Source: Gari tellinella
Lineage: Eukaryota > Mollusca > Bivalvia > Cardiida > Psammobiidae
Assembly: GCA_922989275.2 (NCBI GenBank)
Contig: OV277857.1
Coordinates: 79,043,321-79,107,320, forward strand
Reading direction: 5' to 3'
DNA length: 64,000 nt
The stretch's first letter is position 1. Each line of letters starts with the position of its first letter. The translations under genes were made by a program, and so were the position numbers. The notes beneath the pieces are model-generated. The model worked only from the letters and a program-made list of their open reading frames with translations, made no database searches and was not told where the DNA came from. Positions 11,501 through 21,785 of this stretch are shown in pieces.

Positions 11501-14500
11501 GATTCCTAACTCATTTCTGCAGGGCTGCCATAAGTAGATCATAAAAATCCTAAGATTTCAAATTTTCAATTTTTCAGACGCAATTTTACTAATCGTACCT
11601 TTACCCCATAGTCTGTTTCTTGTTTTGAAGATACCTGACTGCTTAAAACAGGTTGAAAGTAACGCAGAATGCGCCTTAAGGCACATTCCGCTTTACTTTC
11701 AGCCTGTTTTAAGCTACGATCTGCTAGGATAGAAATCCAAATACTTAGGAAAAATCTTGAGAAATGGCAGCCCTGTATCTTTTCTGTGGTAGATCGCCTC
11801 AAGACGCCTGTACTCAATCGCGTGTTGCAAAGGAAGCAGAATTATGTTATAAGACCGTTAACTTTACTCCACCTTGGTTGAAGACTAAACGTAAAGCTCC
11901 TTTTTGTTGGCCGTACACGCAGAGCTCTATTGTACTAATACATTGCAACTAGTATTGTACATATATAGTATTCTTGTTGGAATAATGCAAACTATCCCCT
12001 TATTACATTGATGATAAACACGAAATTACTGGCACATGTAAAATAGTACTACAGTCGAAACTGTATAAAAGGCAACCTCTCAAAATACAATATATATGTA
12101 GTATTTAAACAGATGGCAGCTTAATGCTAGACATAAAGGAACCTTCTGGATTACCTTTTCACTTCTGTTTAAGCGATGAACTCTATGTAATAGTGATCAC
12201 CATGCACCAGTTTCTTTCAGTTATCTTTTAGCATAAGTTTGATTGTAATACCAAATCATTGACAGGGTTGGTAGCTTTACTGGGCGTTGAAAATCTAAGC
12301 TGACAGAATGAAAATCTTCGCAGAAATATACAGTAAATCCTCTCTAATAATAAAACCACTAAAACGAAATTAAATTGGTTGTATAAAAGAAGGTGATAGC
12401 TTAAAGTTAAAGGAGTTTTCTGTTTACTGCCACCTTGCGTTAAGCAGTCATCTGTCGCAAACATCTAATAATTAACACAATTTATTGGTCATATAAGAGA
12501 TGTTTATTGTAGCATACAAACACGTGCAATGTTGAAGCCGGACAAGATGTAACCCTTTCACAGCCAAGTTTATTGTCTGTTTAAAAACGTTCTTTGCAAT
12601 ACATGTACTTTATTATGGTTTTCAATTTAGATTGAAACCAATATGGACACGGTTGTCAAACAGTTAGGATCCTGATTAGTAGACGGCATCTAGCGTCAAA
12701 AATCGAAATAAAGGAAAAAAAATGCACAGAATTGATTTTTGTGTTTTTATATGCTACAACATGTACCGGATGTCAGAAAAAAAATCTAGCAAAATCAAAC
12801 GATGCGAAATATGATTGTTGGGTTAAAATGGCTGAAATAATAAGTGAAAGCACGAATTTTTGGGATTTATGTTTATACCCAGGATCACAGTATGGAAATT
12901 CCAAAAATTGTCATTTTCGTTTATCAATTCAACCATTTTACCCCCAAAAATCGGATTTCGCATCATTTGATTTTCCTAGATTTTTTCTGTTATTCGTTAC
13001 ATATTGGAGCATATGAAAACACAAAAATCATTTCTGTGCATTTTTTCCCCAAATTTTTTTCGGCTTTTGAACTTGGTCCAAAACTGTTAGCTAATGTCAT
13101 AGGTTGCGGCATTGTCGGAGAAACAGTTGATATGACATAACTTTCAGGTGTTACGCTCTAGACGAAGTGACAGTTGACAGTGAGGAATTTCAGAAGGCAA
13201 ACAGCGACTTCGAGGCTCTGACGTCAGCGATTCTGACAGACGCTTTACGGAAAGATGACAAATCCTCGGACAAGAGACTGGTAGTGACACTTCACGAGGC
13301 GTGTGGCTTTGAACAGGTGATTCTGAACACGTGATGAAAGTCCAGCACGAGTTGTAATATTTGTAATTTAACGGTAAAACCCATCATTCCACAAATGGGA
13401 CTTTTTACGCCTTGCGATTGTTTGCTAATTAAAAAAGAACCAGTTCCTCTTCATGAATATTAAGTTCTTATTAAACTTCTAGAAAACTTTTGTTACTTTG
13501 ACAGTTTCGTTTACTGCTGTCACATTTCTCAACTAATTCCGTGGATCATCGGCTATTTCCGTCAACGCACTTGCTGACGAAAACCGGGTCCCAGACGTGA
13601 GACAGCTTGTAGCCCATTCAACGAAACTAACTACAAAAACAGTGTAAGAACATGTAGAAAATGACAAGTTTTGAAAACAATTAATTTTAATCTAAATAGC
13701 AAAAGGTTTGGGGCCTGATCAGACGCCGGTTTACCCGGCGTCTGATCTAGCTCCAAACTGTTTGCAATGGACATAATGTGTTTAGCATTAAACGCGTTTA
13801 TTGGGAAAGATTAATGTCTTATCCACTATGTGTACTTTATGAATGTAGTAGCCTACTTTGACTTGTATTACCCCCAGGCAAGGGACAACATGAAGCTGTT
13901 TTTGATGGCGGGATCGGAGACCACAGCAGCTACAATACCCGTACTGTTTTACCTCCTTGCCACCTACCCGGAACTACAGGTATATCAACAATGAACTGAA
14001 CACGAGTTCGGCTGTTAAAGAAGTTGAAAACGTGTTTTTCTTTCTCAAGTGAACAAAAGTCTATCAGCAAACCCAGAAACAGATGGCCAACGCAAACAGT
14101 TTTGAGCCTGATCGGACGCAGACTGACTTGACGTCTGATCAGGCTGCTCAATGTTGTTTGCCAATTATACTAATAAACAGTGATTGACTACATCTAATTC
14201 ATTGCGTTTGAATGTAGTTATATTACTTTTTACTTAAAACTTAACTCTTTGGCTGCCAAATTTTATCGTCTTTAACCCTTTTACCGCCAAAATATCATCT
14301 GCATTGAGAGTCTCGTCTGCAATGTTTTTTCAAGTCAGATTTAGGGCTTTATTGACTTATGAAATATCGATTCGAGTGTCAAACAGTATGGATCCGGATT
14401 AGACGCCGCGGTACGCGGCGTCTGATCATGATTGATACTGTTTGCAAAGTCGTCTTTTAGTGACATATGCATTTAAAGATATAAAATTAAAGATTTTCCT

Positions 14501-17500
14501 TATCGTAGTGTTGTAGTTGGAATCATCTGCAGTAAACGTGAAAATGTACGTGCATGGTCTAAACGGAATGTAAACAAATCAGTTTTGATTAACATATTAA
14601 GTGAAATCTTAATGATTAAGGGGCGTCACGAACGTAAGCGAGTGATCCCCTTCTTAACCATTAAGATTTCACTTAATATGTTCTAATGGTAGTCGAATCT
14701 GGCGTTTAAGGTTAAACCCTTCCATAGCTATAGTCGAAGAGAGTCGACCTTGCAACCAGCGTAGACCCAGATCAGACGCATAACGCGGCGTTTAGTTTGC
14801 ATCCAAACTGTTTGACTCTCATATAGACATATCTGCAGTCGTTTAACAAAATAGGTGATAAATTGTGATTGATTATGGATATTTTGATTTTGCCATATAT
14901 AGCCAATGTCATTTGAATATCTACCATGTCTAACATCAATAAGAAATGTAGTGTTAAAAGTTAAGCATTTCTTGTATCTGGTAGTTATAACAAAGTTCCT
15001 CAAAGTATAACACACACATTTAGGCTGTATATCTATATATAATAACATCCTTACAAACACATATTCAAATATTAAACAATGTCTTATTATTTTATACAGT
15101 AAAATCTCTCTATTACGACCTTGACATTTTATTGATAAACATATGTTTAACCCTTTACCTGATAGCCTAGTTATAATATTGAAGACAGGTCACCACTTAA
15201 AGCATGTTGAAGGTAAAGCAGAATGTGCCTTAAGGCACATTCTGCTTTACTTTCAGCCTGCTTTAAGCTAAAATCTGCTAGGCTACATAAAATATTTGTA
15301 ATGGTTATTGTTCATGAGGGTATAAACTGGAACTATTTTCTTCAGCGGAGGAATAAATTAAATACGCTAAAAGTCGCTTCTATGGGAAAAAGGGTTAAAG
15401 CAGGTGACTGTTTAAAGCAAAGTGTACGTAAAACAGAAGGCTCATTGATGAGATTTCTTTTATTACTTTCACAATTTTATAAGCTGTCACCTGTCTTTAT
15501 ACATCAAATTAGCCTTCTTTGTTGTGGTCGTAATAGAAAGGGTTTACTGTATTCAGTTGAAGTATGAACACATAAAAGAGACCACACGAATATTATTATC
15601 TTGCTTACTGATAAGCATTTGTATATATTATACAGTAAACTAGATACGATACCATAGTATAGCAAACCAAACCGCCCCATAATTTACTATTCCATACTGT
15701 AACATCTAACCTAATCTTTACTATACTTTGCCTTGTTATGCTCTGCTATAATATGGTCATTAATTGTGCGTGTATTATACCCGACCCAACACTTTCATGT
15801 CAAATCACAACATATCAAGAGCTTTTTCACCATTTGCGGTTGTGAATTACAGATATTTAAAGAGTAATACTGTAAAATAATAATTTTTCGCGTCACGAAT
15901 ATTTCGCGTAATGCGATTTTGTATTAATTCGCGACATCATGCAATATTTCTAGCAGGTGGTAGCTTAACGCTGGCAGAAAGTAAAGCAGAATGTGCCTTA
16001 AGGCACATTCTGCTTTTCTTTCAACCTGCTTTAAGAAGTCACCTGTTTTCAAAACTATGGAAGCCAGGCAATACATTCGCGAATTAACGCGTAAATTATA
16101 TTCTCGCGAATAAAATCGGGTTTACAGTATAAAGGAGACTGTGATTTAAAGACTAACCTGTAATGCTTTCCAAAATAGCTCAATGAACATGAATCTCTTC
16201 AAGTCTGATAAATGAGTAGTCTATAAATTTTGAAGTTTTACTTTCTAGAATCAATGCTTGCTGTCGTATCTTGAAGAAAATTACACTGGTTGTGGGTGTT
16301 GCAATTTGTCTTACAAGTTTATAGATATTATACTTTTAGGGAGAGGGTAAATGGAAACTGATGAAATAATTTTGCCTAAACGCTTTCAAAGCCTTACCCG
16401 AGCACATTGGCATTTGCAAACAGTTCGGTGAGTTCGTCGCCCGACCCTGATTCAAGCTGTTTTACACTTTAATATTGGTTGTTTCTTCAGACAAATTATA
16501 TAGTGATAGTTTTAACCTTGGCCTGTTACAATATAGCCTGCTACGCATTTAGCTTCAATTCAAGTGTTAATGTCATACGAGTGTCAAATAGTTTTAACCC
16601 AGATCCGACGCGAAGATTCACGGAGCCTGATCAAGATCAGGGTTTGCAAATTCCAGTATAGACACGACACATACAAGCGTTAACACTTTTCCTGCCGATT
16701 GCGACTTGACTGTATTGTTAAAGCAGTTTGGATCCAGATCAGACGCCGCGTAAACTCATCAAATTGTTTTTAATGACAAATGTATGAGTCTTGATTGAAC
16801 AAATTATACAGACGCCAATTTTAAAGCAGATAATACGGCAGGGCTAAGGTAACTTTTGACTATCTCTAGGAAGAGTTACGCCAAGAAGCTGATGCTAGCA
16901 TTGCCAAGCTTCAAGCGGACCCTAGTACAGAGATGCCAAAGATAGAGGCCGTGCTGAGAGAAGTGCTCAGGGTCTATCCCATAGCACCCTTCATCAGCAG
17001 GAGAACCTACGACACAGTGACAGTGGGAGACATAACACTAGAACCAAATGTAAGAGGAGTGTTCTTTGTTTCCATGTTAATGTTCGAAATTAAGCTTATT
17101 GCTTAACCTGTGAATCCCTGGTGACGCGTATACATGTCATTTACAAAGAGTATACATGTGAGGAGCACACTTGTCCTATGCAAACAGTAAATACCCAGAT
17201 CAGGGGGCTCCTGTAGGAGCCCTCTGATCAGGTTCTGTACTGTTTGTATTTTATTCTATATTTTATTAAAGCAGTATAAAATCGTCATTAACAATTGTTC
17301 CTACACACAATGTTTTGTGATTTTTCTACGTCACTATTTCTTACTGGTGCAGAAGACTGTCGTTCACTGAAGTTAAATTTCAAAGAAACAACATTGCTCG
17401 GCTATGATCTAACTTAGAAATACGGATATGTTCGACTTAAACGATTTGCATTTATCGAGGCTAGACTGTAGGTTAATATCCGTTTAACCCACTCAATCAT

Positions 17501-18324
17501 AGTGACGAGTATACTCGTTCTTTACAAATAGTGCACATGTATTTGTGATGAGTGAACTTGATATACGCAAACAGAACCTGGCCACAGGGCTCCCTCCGAT
17601 CAGGATATGCGCTGTTTGTAAATTTGCAGTTCACTGTGTTAAACTACAAAAAAGATGAACTAGACATGATTCGAAACAGGAATTATTCGTTTAAAGTTTC
17701 AGGCTAAATGAAACCCAAATCTTTTCTAAAAATAGCTAACATTTTAGAAATCTGTCGATTAGTTTAAAGTCTTAACATTTTCGTGTGCTTTGAGTGGATT
17801 CTCTATAGGTATTTTGTTAAAAGATGTCCTTGTCTAAACAAAGATTACCTACAGTGCCTATTTGAAGATAATCTGGAATTATTTAGAAGACAGGCAATAT
17901 TGATGTCAATTATCAACACCTTCAGAGTTGATACAGAATTATAATATGCAGTATGTGTGTCTTCCGGCGTTGTTGCCCAATCTGAACATTTAGTGCAATC
18001 TTGTTTCAGACTGACATCATTGCATTTACCTGGGGAATACACAGGTCTCCAGAACAATGGCAAGACTCTAAAAACTTTGTACCATTCCGGTTTCTGACTG
18101 GTACTGAGAGATCTAACATGTACATACCATTTGGAGCCGGATCAAGGGTGTGTATTGGTCAACATCTTGCTTTACTGGAGTTAAAGTTAGCTACAGCGTT
18201 CATGTTACACAGATTCAAGTTTTCCAAGCTTCCAGAAACTCCGGAACTGAAATTTGTTGTTGATTGGGCACATGCAGTCGTACACCCGGACAAAGACATG
18301 GTGTTCAAACTGGAAACGAGATGA
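5444..18324 (+). CDS. Cytochrome P450, seven exons, 451 residues
   Basis: Haem-thiolate monooxygenase. Exons: 5444-5506, 6715-7102, 8971-9109, 13148-13316, 13878-13979, 16870-17049, 18010-18324; all junctions are GT/AG and all codon phases agree. A short hydrophobic N-terminus (LLTFITYFY) suggests an ER anchor. A C-helix-like stretch (RRAIASMF) is in exon 2. The I-helix is AGSETT (264-269), the K-helix ExxR is E318-R321 in REVLRVYP, the PERF-like block is FVPFRF (370-375), and the haem loop is FGAGSRVCIG (388-397) with axial Cys395. At 451 residues it is shorter than the usual 490-520, with compaction in the N-terminal and F-G regions. The conserved C-helix Trp is not seen. The subfamily cannot be assigned; CYP46-, CYP3- or mitochondrial-clan affinity are options. 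The substrate is unknown, possibly a sterol or xenobiotic given the neighbouring dehydrogenase. The least certain exon is the first. Confidence 0.92.
6462..6703. repeat. Family C MITE abutting a splice acceptor
   Basis: TTAA-flanked (6462-6465, 6700-6703), with ends CCCTTTCAATCC and GGTTGAAAGTG. The long central hairpin is ACAGTGTA..CCTGATCAGAGGGCTCC and its complement at about 6515-6578. Its right TTAA ends 11 bp before P450 exon 2, so the branch point of that intron probably lies in the repeat. Confidence 0.8.
6715..7102 (+). CDS. P450 exon 2
   Basis: Residues 22-150 plus one base. Acceptor ATTTTCCAG, donor TTAG|GTAACC. It holds the N-terminal Pro-containing region (SIPAPY) and the C-helix-like segment SPEVRRAIASMFRKGN. 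Where most P450s have the haem-contacting Trp of WxxxR, a Ser/Pro stretch is found. Confidence 0.85.
7140..7390. repeat. MITE with 94-bp near-perfect hairpin in P450 intron 2
   Basis: A long palindrome at 7246-7339, ACATGTGGCTGCT to AGCAGCCACATGT, with TTAA at its exact centre (7291-7294). The flanks (AAAAATCCTAAGATTT, GAGAAATGGC) match the element at 11520-11775. It begins within 40 bp of the exon 2 donor. Confidence 0.7.
8215..8300. repeat. GTCC-rich imperfect tandem repeat
   Basis: Many copies of GTCC/GTCT/GTCA units (for example GTCCGTCCATCCGTGTGTCC), followed by a conserved-looking tail with TAACTCTTGTTCTACTGAAG that is partly repeated near 8590 (CTTCTGTTCTACTCGTG). No coding potential. 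Confidence 0.6.
8971..9109 (+). CDS. P450 exon 3
   Basis: Residues 151-196 plus two bases. Acceptor GTATTCAG, donor ACAG|GTATGA. The segment TLRMALDVVGHV followed by DLWALE corresponds to the common P450 TLDVIG ... D.NAL region. Frames on both sides match. Confidence 0.88.
9702..9954. repeat. Family C MITE
   Basis: Starts TTAACTCATTGAGCCCTAG, has the central hairpin GTGAAGTCCTTGATTAGAGGG with its complement (about 9785-9834), and ends GGGGATAATGAGTTA, where the right TTAA is decayed. Confidence 0.75.
10009..10248. repeat. Family B MITE
   Basis: TTAA-ended, with terminal repeats TTAACCCATTACCCCATA and TATGGGGTAATGGGCTAA. The central hairpin is GAAAGAAAAGCAGAATGCGCC and complement. It lies in P450 intron 3. 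Confidence 0.8.
10293..10505. repeat. Family D variant MITE
   Basis: TTAA on both sides, ends CCCTTAGCCCGCCA and TGGCAGGCTAAGGG. The centre is the hairpin AACAGCTTGGATCAGGATGA..GACGCC with its partner. Confidence 0.8.
11171..11420. repeat. Family A MITE, older copy
   Basis: 250 bp from TACAGTGGAGAAAACGTT to AACGTTTTCTCCACTGTA. Centre: hairpin GTAAACAGTTTGGAGCCAG.. with its complement. Also ATAAACGCGTTTACGCTAAA on the left. Divergent from the near-identical young copies. Confidence 0.85.
11520..11775. repeat. MITE with CAGGGCTGCCAT termini and family B hairpin
   Basis: Left CAGGGCTGCCAT, right ATGGCAGCCCTG, with further inverted similarity (AAAATCCTAAGATTT / AAAAATCTTGAGAAAT). The CAGGG start resembles hAT ends, but I see no convincing 8-bp target duplication. 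The centre is the same GAAAGTAACGCAGAATGCGCC TTAA hairpin as family B. Confidence 0.6.
12329..12465. repeat. Family E MITE relic
   Basis: Begins TACAGTAAATCCTCTCTAAT and keeps AAAACCACTAAAACG, GGTTGTATAAAAG and the degraded hairpin AAAGTTAAAGGAG..TTTTCTGTTTACTGCCACC. The right terminus is gone. The rest of P450 intron 3 around it (11776-13147) shows a further family D fragment near 12550-12690 and otherwise no feature. Confidence 0.5.
13148..13316 (+). CDS. P450 exon 4
   Basis: Residues 197-253. Acceptor CTTTCAG, donor GAACAG|GTGATT, phase 2 to 0. Covers the helices leading to the I-helix (EFQKANSDFEALTSAIL). Frame and phase fit both neighbours exactly. Confidence 0.82.
13680..13835. repeat. 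Family A MITE relic in P450 intron 4
   Basis: Hairpin AAGGTTTGGGGCCTGATCAG with its complement, then GTTTAGCATTAAACGCGTTT and GGGAAAGATTAATGTCTTAT..CCACTATG, the decayed right end. The left end is not clear. Confidence 0.6.
13878..13979 (+). CDS. P450 exon 5 (I-helix)
   Basis: Residues 254-287. Acceptor TTACCCCCAG, donor CTACAG|GTATAT, phase 0 on both sides. Contains LFLMAGSETTAA, the oxygen-activating I-helix groove with the acidic-alcohol pair E267-T268, and LLATYPELQ. Confidence 0.93.
14272..14475. repeat. Family D variant MITE
   Basis: Left end TTAACCCTTTTACCGCCA, then GTATGGATCCGGATTAGACG and a complementary arm ending TTGATACTGTTTGCAAAG. A second, more decayed copy lies at about 14706-14830 (TTAAACCCTTCCATAGC, GACCCAGATCAGACGC). 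Both are in P450 intron 5. Confidence 0.65.
14591..14682. repeat. Isolated 92-bp hairpin
   Basis: Two 30-nt arms (14591-14620 and 14653-14682), AACATATTAAGTGAAATC.. against its complement, pair at 29 of 30 positions. The loop carries a smaller GGGG / CCCC stem with TCAC / GTGA. It matches none of the repeat families seen here. Confidence 0.75.
15095..15551. mobile_element. Family E MITE split by a family B MITE
   Basis: Left part starts TACAGTAAAATCTCTC (15095-15146), right part ends GGTCGTAATAGAAAGG..TTTACTGTA (15399-15551). The insertion between them is a complete family B element. Short open frames here are not coding. Confidence 0.8.
15147..15398. repeat. Family B MITE inside family E
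   Basis: TTAA at 15147-15150 and 15395-15398, ends CCCTTTACCTGATAGCC and CTATGGGAAAAAGGG. Hairpin GGTAAAGCAGAATGTGCC TTAA GGCACATTCTGC at the centre. Confidence 0.82.
15868..16129. repeat. Family J MITE, TA-flanked, with family B hairpin
   Basis: Ends TACTGTAAAATAATAAT and CGGGTTTACAGTA with CG-rich subterminal inverted stretches (TTCGCGTCACGAATATTTCG / CGCGAATTAACGCG). The centre (about 15950-16050) is the hairpin CAGAAAGTAAAGCAGAATG..TTAA.. as in family B, though the ends are unrelated. Confidence 0.75.
16870..17049 (+). CDS. P450 exon 6 (K-helix)
   Basis: Residues 288-347. Acceptor TATCTCTAG, donor CAAAT|GTAAGA, phase 0 on both sides. Holds E318-R321 in REVLRVYP and the following beta region (SRRTYDTVTVGDITLEPN). 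Confidence 0.93.
17102..17640. repeat. Two family C MITE relics in P450 intron 6
   Basis: The first (17102 to about 17300) has TTAACCTGTGAATCCC and the hairpin CCCAGATCAGGGGGCTCC..; the second (17484 to about 17640) has TTAACCCACTCAATCATAG and a degraded hairpin. Between them a family I relic keeps GATATGTTCGACTTAAACGA. The rest of the intron to 18009 shows nothing. Confidence 0.6.
18010..18324 (+). CDS. P450 exon 7 (haem-binding C-terminus)
   Basis: Residues 348-451 and TGA. Acceptor CTTGTTTCAG. Contains FVPFRF and FGAGSRVCIG with the haem-ligand Cys395, then the L-helix HLALLELKLA. No canonical AATAAA follows closely. Confidence 0.96.
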   Translation, partial: TDIIAFTWGIHRSPEQWQDSKNFVPFRFLTGTERSNMYIPFGAGSRVCIGQHLALLELKLATAFMLHRFKFSKLPETPELKFVVDWAHAVVHPDKDMVFKLETR

Positions 18325-18421
18325 TCTGAACTATTTTCTAGCTGAAATATAAATGTTGTACCGGTATATGTAAATTGTTTATTCACTTAATTCCAATATA
18401 TTCCAAGAGCCTGTTAAAAGT

Positions 18422-18643
18422 TTAACCCATTACCCCATAGCCAGGTTCTAGTTTAAAATACAGATTATCACTTAAAGCAGGTTGAAAGTAAAGCATAATG
18501 CGCCTTTCTTTCAGCTTGCGTTAAGCTATAATAATTTAGAATATAGTAAATATTTCTTGTGAACCATATTAATTGGAATTATTTACTTCAGTGAATGAGT
18601 AAATAAAAGGCGTAAAAGGCGTATTTATGGCGTAATGGGTAAA
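18422..18643. repeat. Family B MITE, partly deleted hairpin
   Basis: Starts TTAACCCATTACCCCATAG and ends TATGGCGTAATGGGT. The right half of the hairpin is shortened (GAAAGTAAAGCATAATGCGCC then TTTCTTTCAGC). It lies 100 bp beyond the P450 stop codon. Confidence 0.7.
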
Positions 18644-20945
18644 AGCCGTCAATTTCGGTAGTGTTGAGTTATTTTGGTTGTTGAACTGATGTTTCGACGG
18701 AGTTACTCACTTGCATGAACTCTTTGCTGAAGAAGATATGAAGCTAATCCTTAATTCAAAAGTGTTGCTAATCTTGGTGGTATTCCTTTCATTATCATCG
18801 ATGTGATGGGACATAACGAGCAGAAGTACACATTTGTTTCAGTTTCGCTACACGAAATTATAACGGGAATATAACTAAAGTTGCTGGTGTCACGAAGAAG
18901 ATAATCTAGACCAACACTTTAACCAAAAGGAAACAACTTAATGCTTTGTCAGGCACATTATGGTTAGGAAATATTAAATCTTGAGTTTCACATAATGGTT
19001 AAGTACTCGGTCCTTGTTTGCTATATGTTGTTTTATGATATCGTCAATAAATGATGTTGATTCTAATATATGTTTACTTGCAAATGATACGATCTAGGAA
19101 ATGGTCCAATATTCTTGACATCTCAAATAGATAGAGACAAATCTAAAATTAATTTTTGGGAAGACAAATGGCCAGTGACAGTCAATACTAAAATAATGGA
19201 GTCAAGTAAATATGTTCAAAACAACCATCTGTATATATGGAAAATCATATCATTCCAGAAGTGGATTCACATAAAGATTTAGGAATTGTTCGGTCAAATA
19301 AGTTCACTTGGCAAAACAGAGTATAACACATTTTATGCGAAAACTTAATTATACATTAGACGGAATATCTCTCACGAAACAATTATAAGACATATTTCAA
19401 AATACGGAGGAACGATGTTTCGTAATTGTACTCAAAGCCAAAAAATGAGCTAAATCTATCATTTATGAAGCTGCTGTAAGAATAGTCTCGGGAACATCTT
19501 AAAACCTTAACATTAAGGCGAAGAACAACACAAATTAATCCTATTGTTTAAAATGGTCAATTATTTGACATCAAACTGTATTACGTACCTCGTACCAGAA
19601 GTAGTTGGAAATGCCTGACGGTTTCACCTAAGAAATACTGATGATATCCCATCTCTAGCATACCATACGCATTTTTATTACAAACCATGTCTTTCATCAA
19701 CAATCCAAGGGCGAAAATTCTGCCGGAAAATACAAAACATAGGACGCGGGTATTTTTATGGGTTTCAAATCGGTCCACGATTAGGGAGAAAACGGCCCAC
19801 GATTTTCGAAACGGTCCTCGATTTGAGTCTGACATAATTATATAGTCTAGGCAAACATGGCGGTGCAGTGAAAGAAACTGCAGGCCTTTTTGCTTTCGTT
19901 TCAATCCTAAACTTTGTTGTTTGTTTGTGAAATGCATGTAAAGTTTGAAATAAATATGTTTAAACTAAATAGCCATATCATTATACATCCACCTATATTC
20001 AAGCTGTGCAATAAAGGATTAGTATCAGATTGTACATTAATTAAAACAACTCTGGTGTCAACCACACATACATGATGGGTACAAGAAGCCATTTCCGTAC
20101 TACTTGTAGTACTGCATCAGAATTCAGAAGTTTTGATTTTCATATAGATTTTGTTCTTGTTAATCCGACATCAAGTTCTTCTCTTAAATATCCGGATACA
20201 AACTGTTTGAAAAGGTGAGGATATACAGGCTGGCTTAACATTGACAGGAATCAATATAAACAAAAACATCCACAGCTTATTATAAGCAGAAAAACATATT
20301 CACCCGTAAATGTTTGAGCGAAAATAATTTCAATACAATGTCTTTAAAACGGAATACTCATTGACAAGGACGTGGATTGGTTTTCATTGGGGAGACGTCA
20401 CACAATTCGTAACCCTTTGTCTGCCGATTGCAACTTGATTGGTATTTTCAAACGGTTTGGCGTCTGATCTGGATCCAAACTGTTTGACACTTGTCTTTAA
20501 GTTTCTTAAAGTAAAATAAGTATAAAACTTAATTGAATATGTTTGGAGATGACACTTTCAAAGCAGACGATATTGTGGCAGGATAATGGTTATAAGATTT
20601 TCTGTGAATATTAATTTTTACAGTTCGGGTGCAAAGAAAGTAATACAAATCACAGAATAACTTGAGCACAATGTTATCGAATTTTCAAAAAGAAACTTAG
20701 TATAAACCTAGAAAATCTGCCTCAGCCGAAGAGCCTTTTTGATGAAAGATATTCGCATTTCAAGGAAGTATGAAACGCTTGCGGACATTGGATGTATAAC
20801 TGATATTGTATTAAGTGACCACTCTTTCAGGAAGCCAGGTAAAATACCCAATACACGTGCTTGTTTAATGCAAGAAAAATACTACAGATATTGATTTCAG
20901 AAGTGTTGTGGGTTATTTCCATCCTGAATTAACTAATCACCTGCT
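18644..20945. other. Intergenic region, largely featureless
   Basis: No exon with credible splice sites was recognised. A family D relic lies at about 20411-20597 (CCCTTTGTCTGCCGATTGC, GGCGTCTGATCTGGATCC). The remainder is AT-rich single-copy-looking DNA. Confidence 0.4.
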
Positions 20946-21191
20946 TTAACCCTTTCTCTCTCAATGACGCCATAAAGCGCATTTGCAAACAGTTTTGATC
21001 CTGATCCGACGCCGCGTAACGCGGCGTCCGATCAGGATAAAAACTGTTTGTCACTTGTTTTGAAATTGCGTAAGCTTTACAGACTTAAATCTTACTTTGA
21101 AACGATATTGTAGACAACAATATTGAAGCAGATGACAATATGGCGGTGAAGGGGTAAAATCTCCCAAATAATATGATCATGAAAGGGTTAA
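20946..21191. repeat. Family D MITE, complete
   Basis: 246 bp with TTAA on both ends, CCCTTTCTCTCTCAATGACG on the left and TTGATCATGAAAGGG-like right end. Central hairpin AACAGTTTTGATCCTGATCC..GCG with complement. Right body AAACGATATTGTAGACAACA is shared by other D copies. Confidence 0.85.
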
Positions 21192-21558
21192 GAACTGGCA
21201 TTATGTCTTCTGTTGAATGTTTGTTTTATACAAGATTCTCTTTTATAAGGTCTTTATCAAAGCAGTAATTGGAAGTGAGAACGGTCAGATTATAGGCTAC
21301 TCCCATGGTAGCAAATATGCTATATTTTGACGATTTATCAAATAACAGCAAGACAAAAAGTCACGTGAAATGGCATATCTTGAAGGATGGGCACGTTTAA
21401 AACGGTTTTTCTTTTCAGTTATGATGTTTTGCAGACCGGGATGTGTTTGACAAATATATTAGATTTCATACTTTTTCTAATGTTGGCGATGACATGGTGA
21501 AAAGTGGGGATGGGCGGGGTTAAACCTCTTTCACTAACGCCAAAAGTGAAAAGCACCT

Positions 21559-21785
21559 TGTCAAACACAGGTACTTGACACATAGATCTATTACCAAACC
21601 AACATTTTTTTTACTAGACTTCTATTATAAAGACAAGGTATACAACGGGATCCAACAGGTAGTCTTTACTATCGACTTAAACTGATGTTAAAATAGACTA
21701 GATCGCCGATATTCTAGTAGTCTAGTAAAAAAATATTTTTTTTGTAATAGATCTAGATCTGTGTGTCAAGCACCTGTGTTGTCAA
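21559..21785. repeat. Long terminal-inverted-repeat element (family K)
   Basis: Left TCAAACACAGGTACTTGACA and right TGTCAAGCACCTGTGTT are the outer parts of inverted arms of about 55 nt that continue through AGATCTATTAC to ACTAGAC. It is the only copy in the window and fits none of the other families. Confidence 0.65.

Noticed and set aside
12732..13140. Two overlapping open frames of 94 and 98 codons before P450 exon 4
   Set aside because: AT-rich composition, overlap each other, and belong to P450 intron 3. No domain is visible.
19130..19530. Possible coding trace with INFWEDKWP-like translation
   Set aside because: Frame is broken repeatedly and no family or splice sites could be identified.
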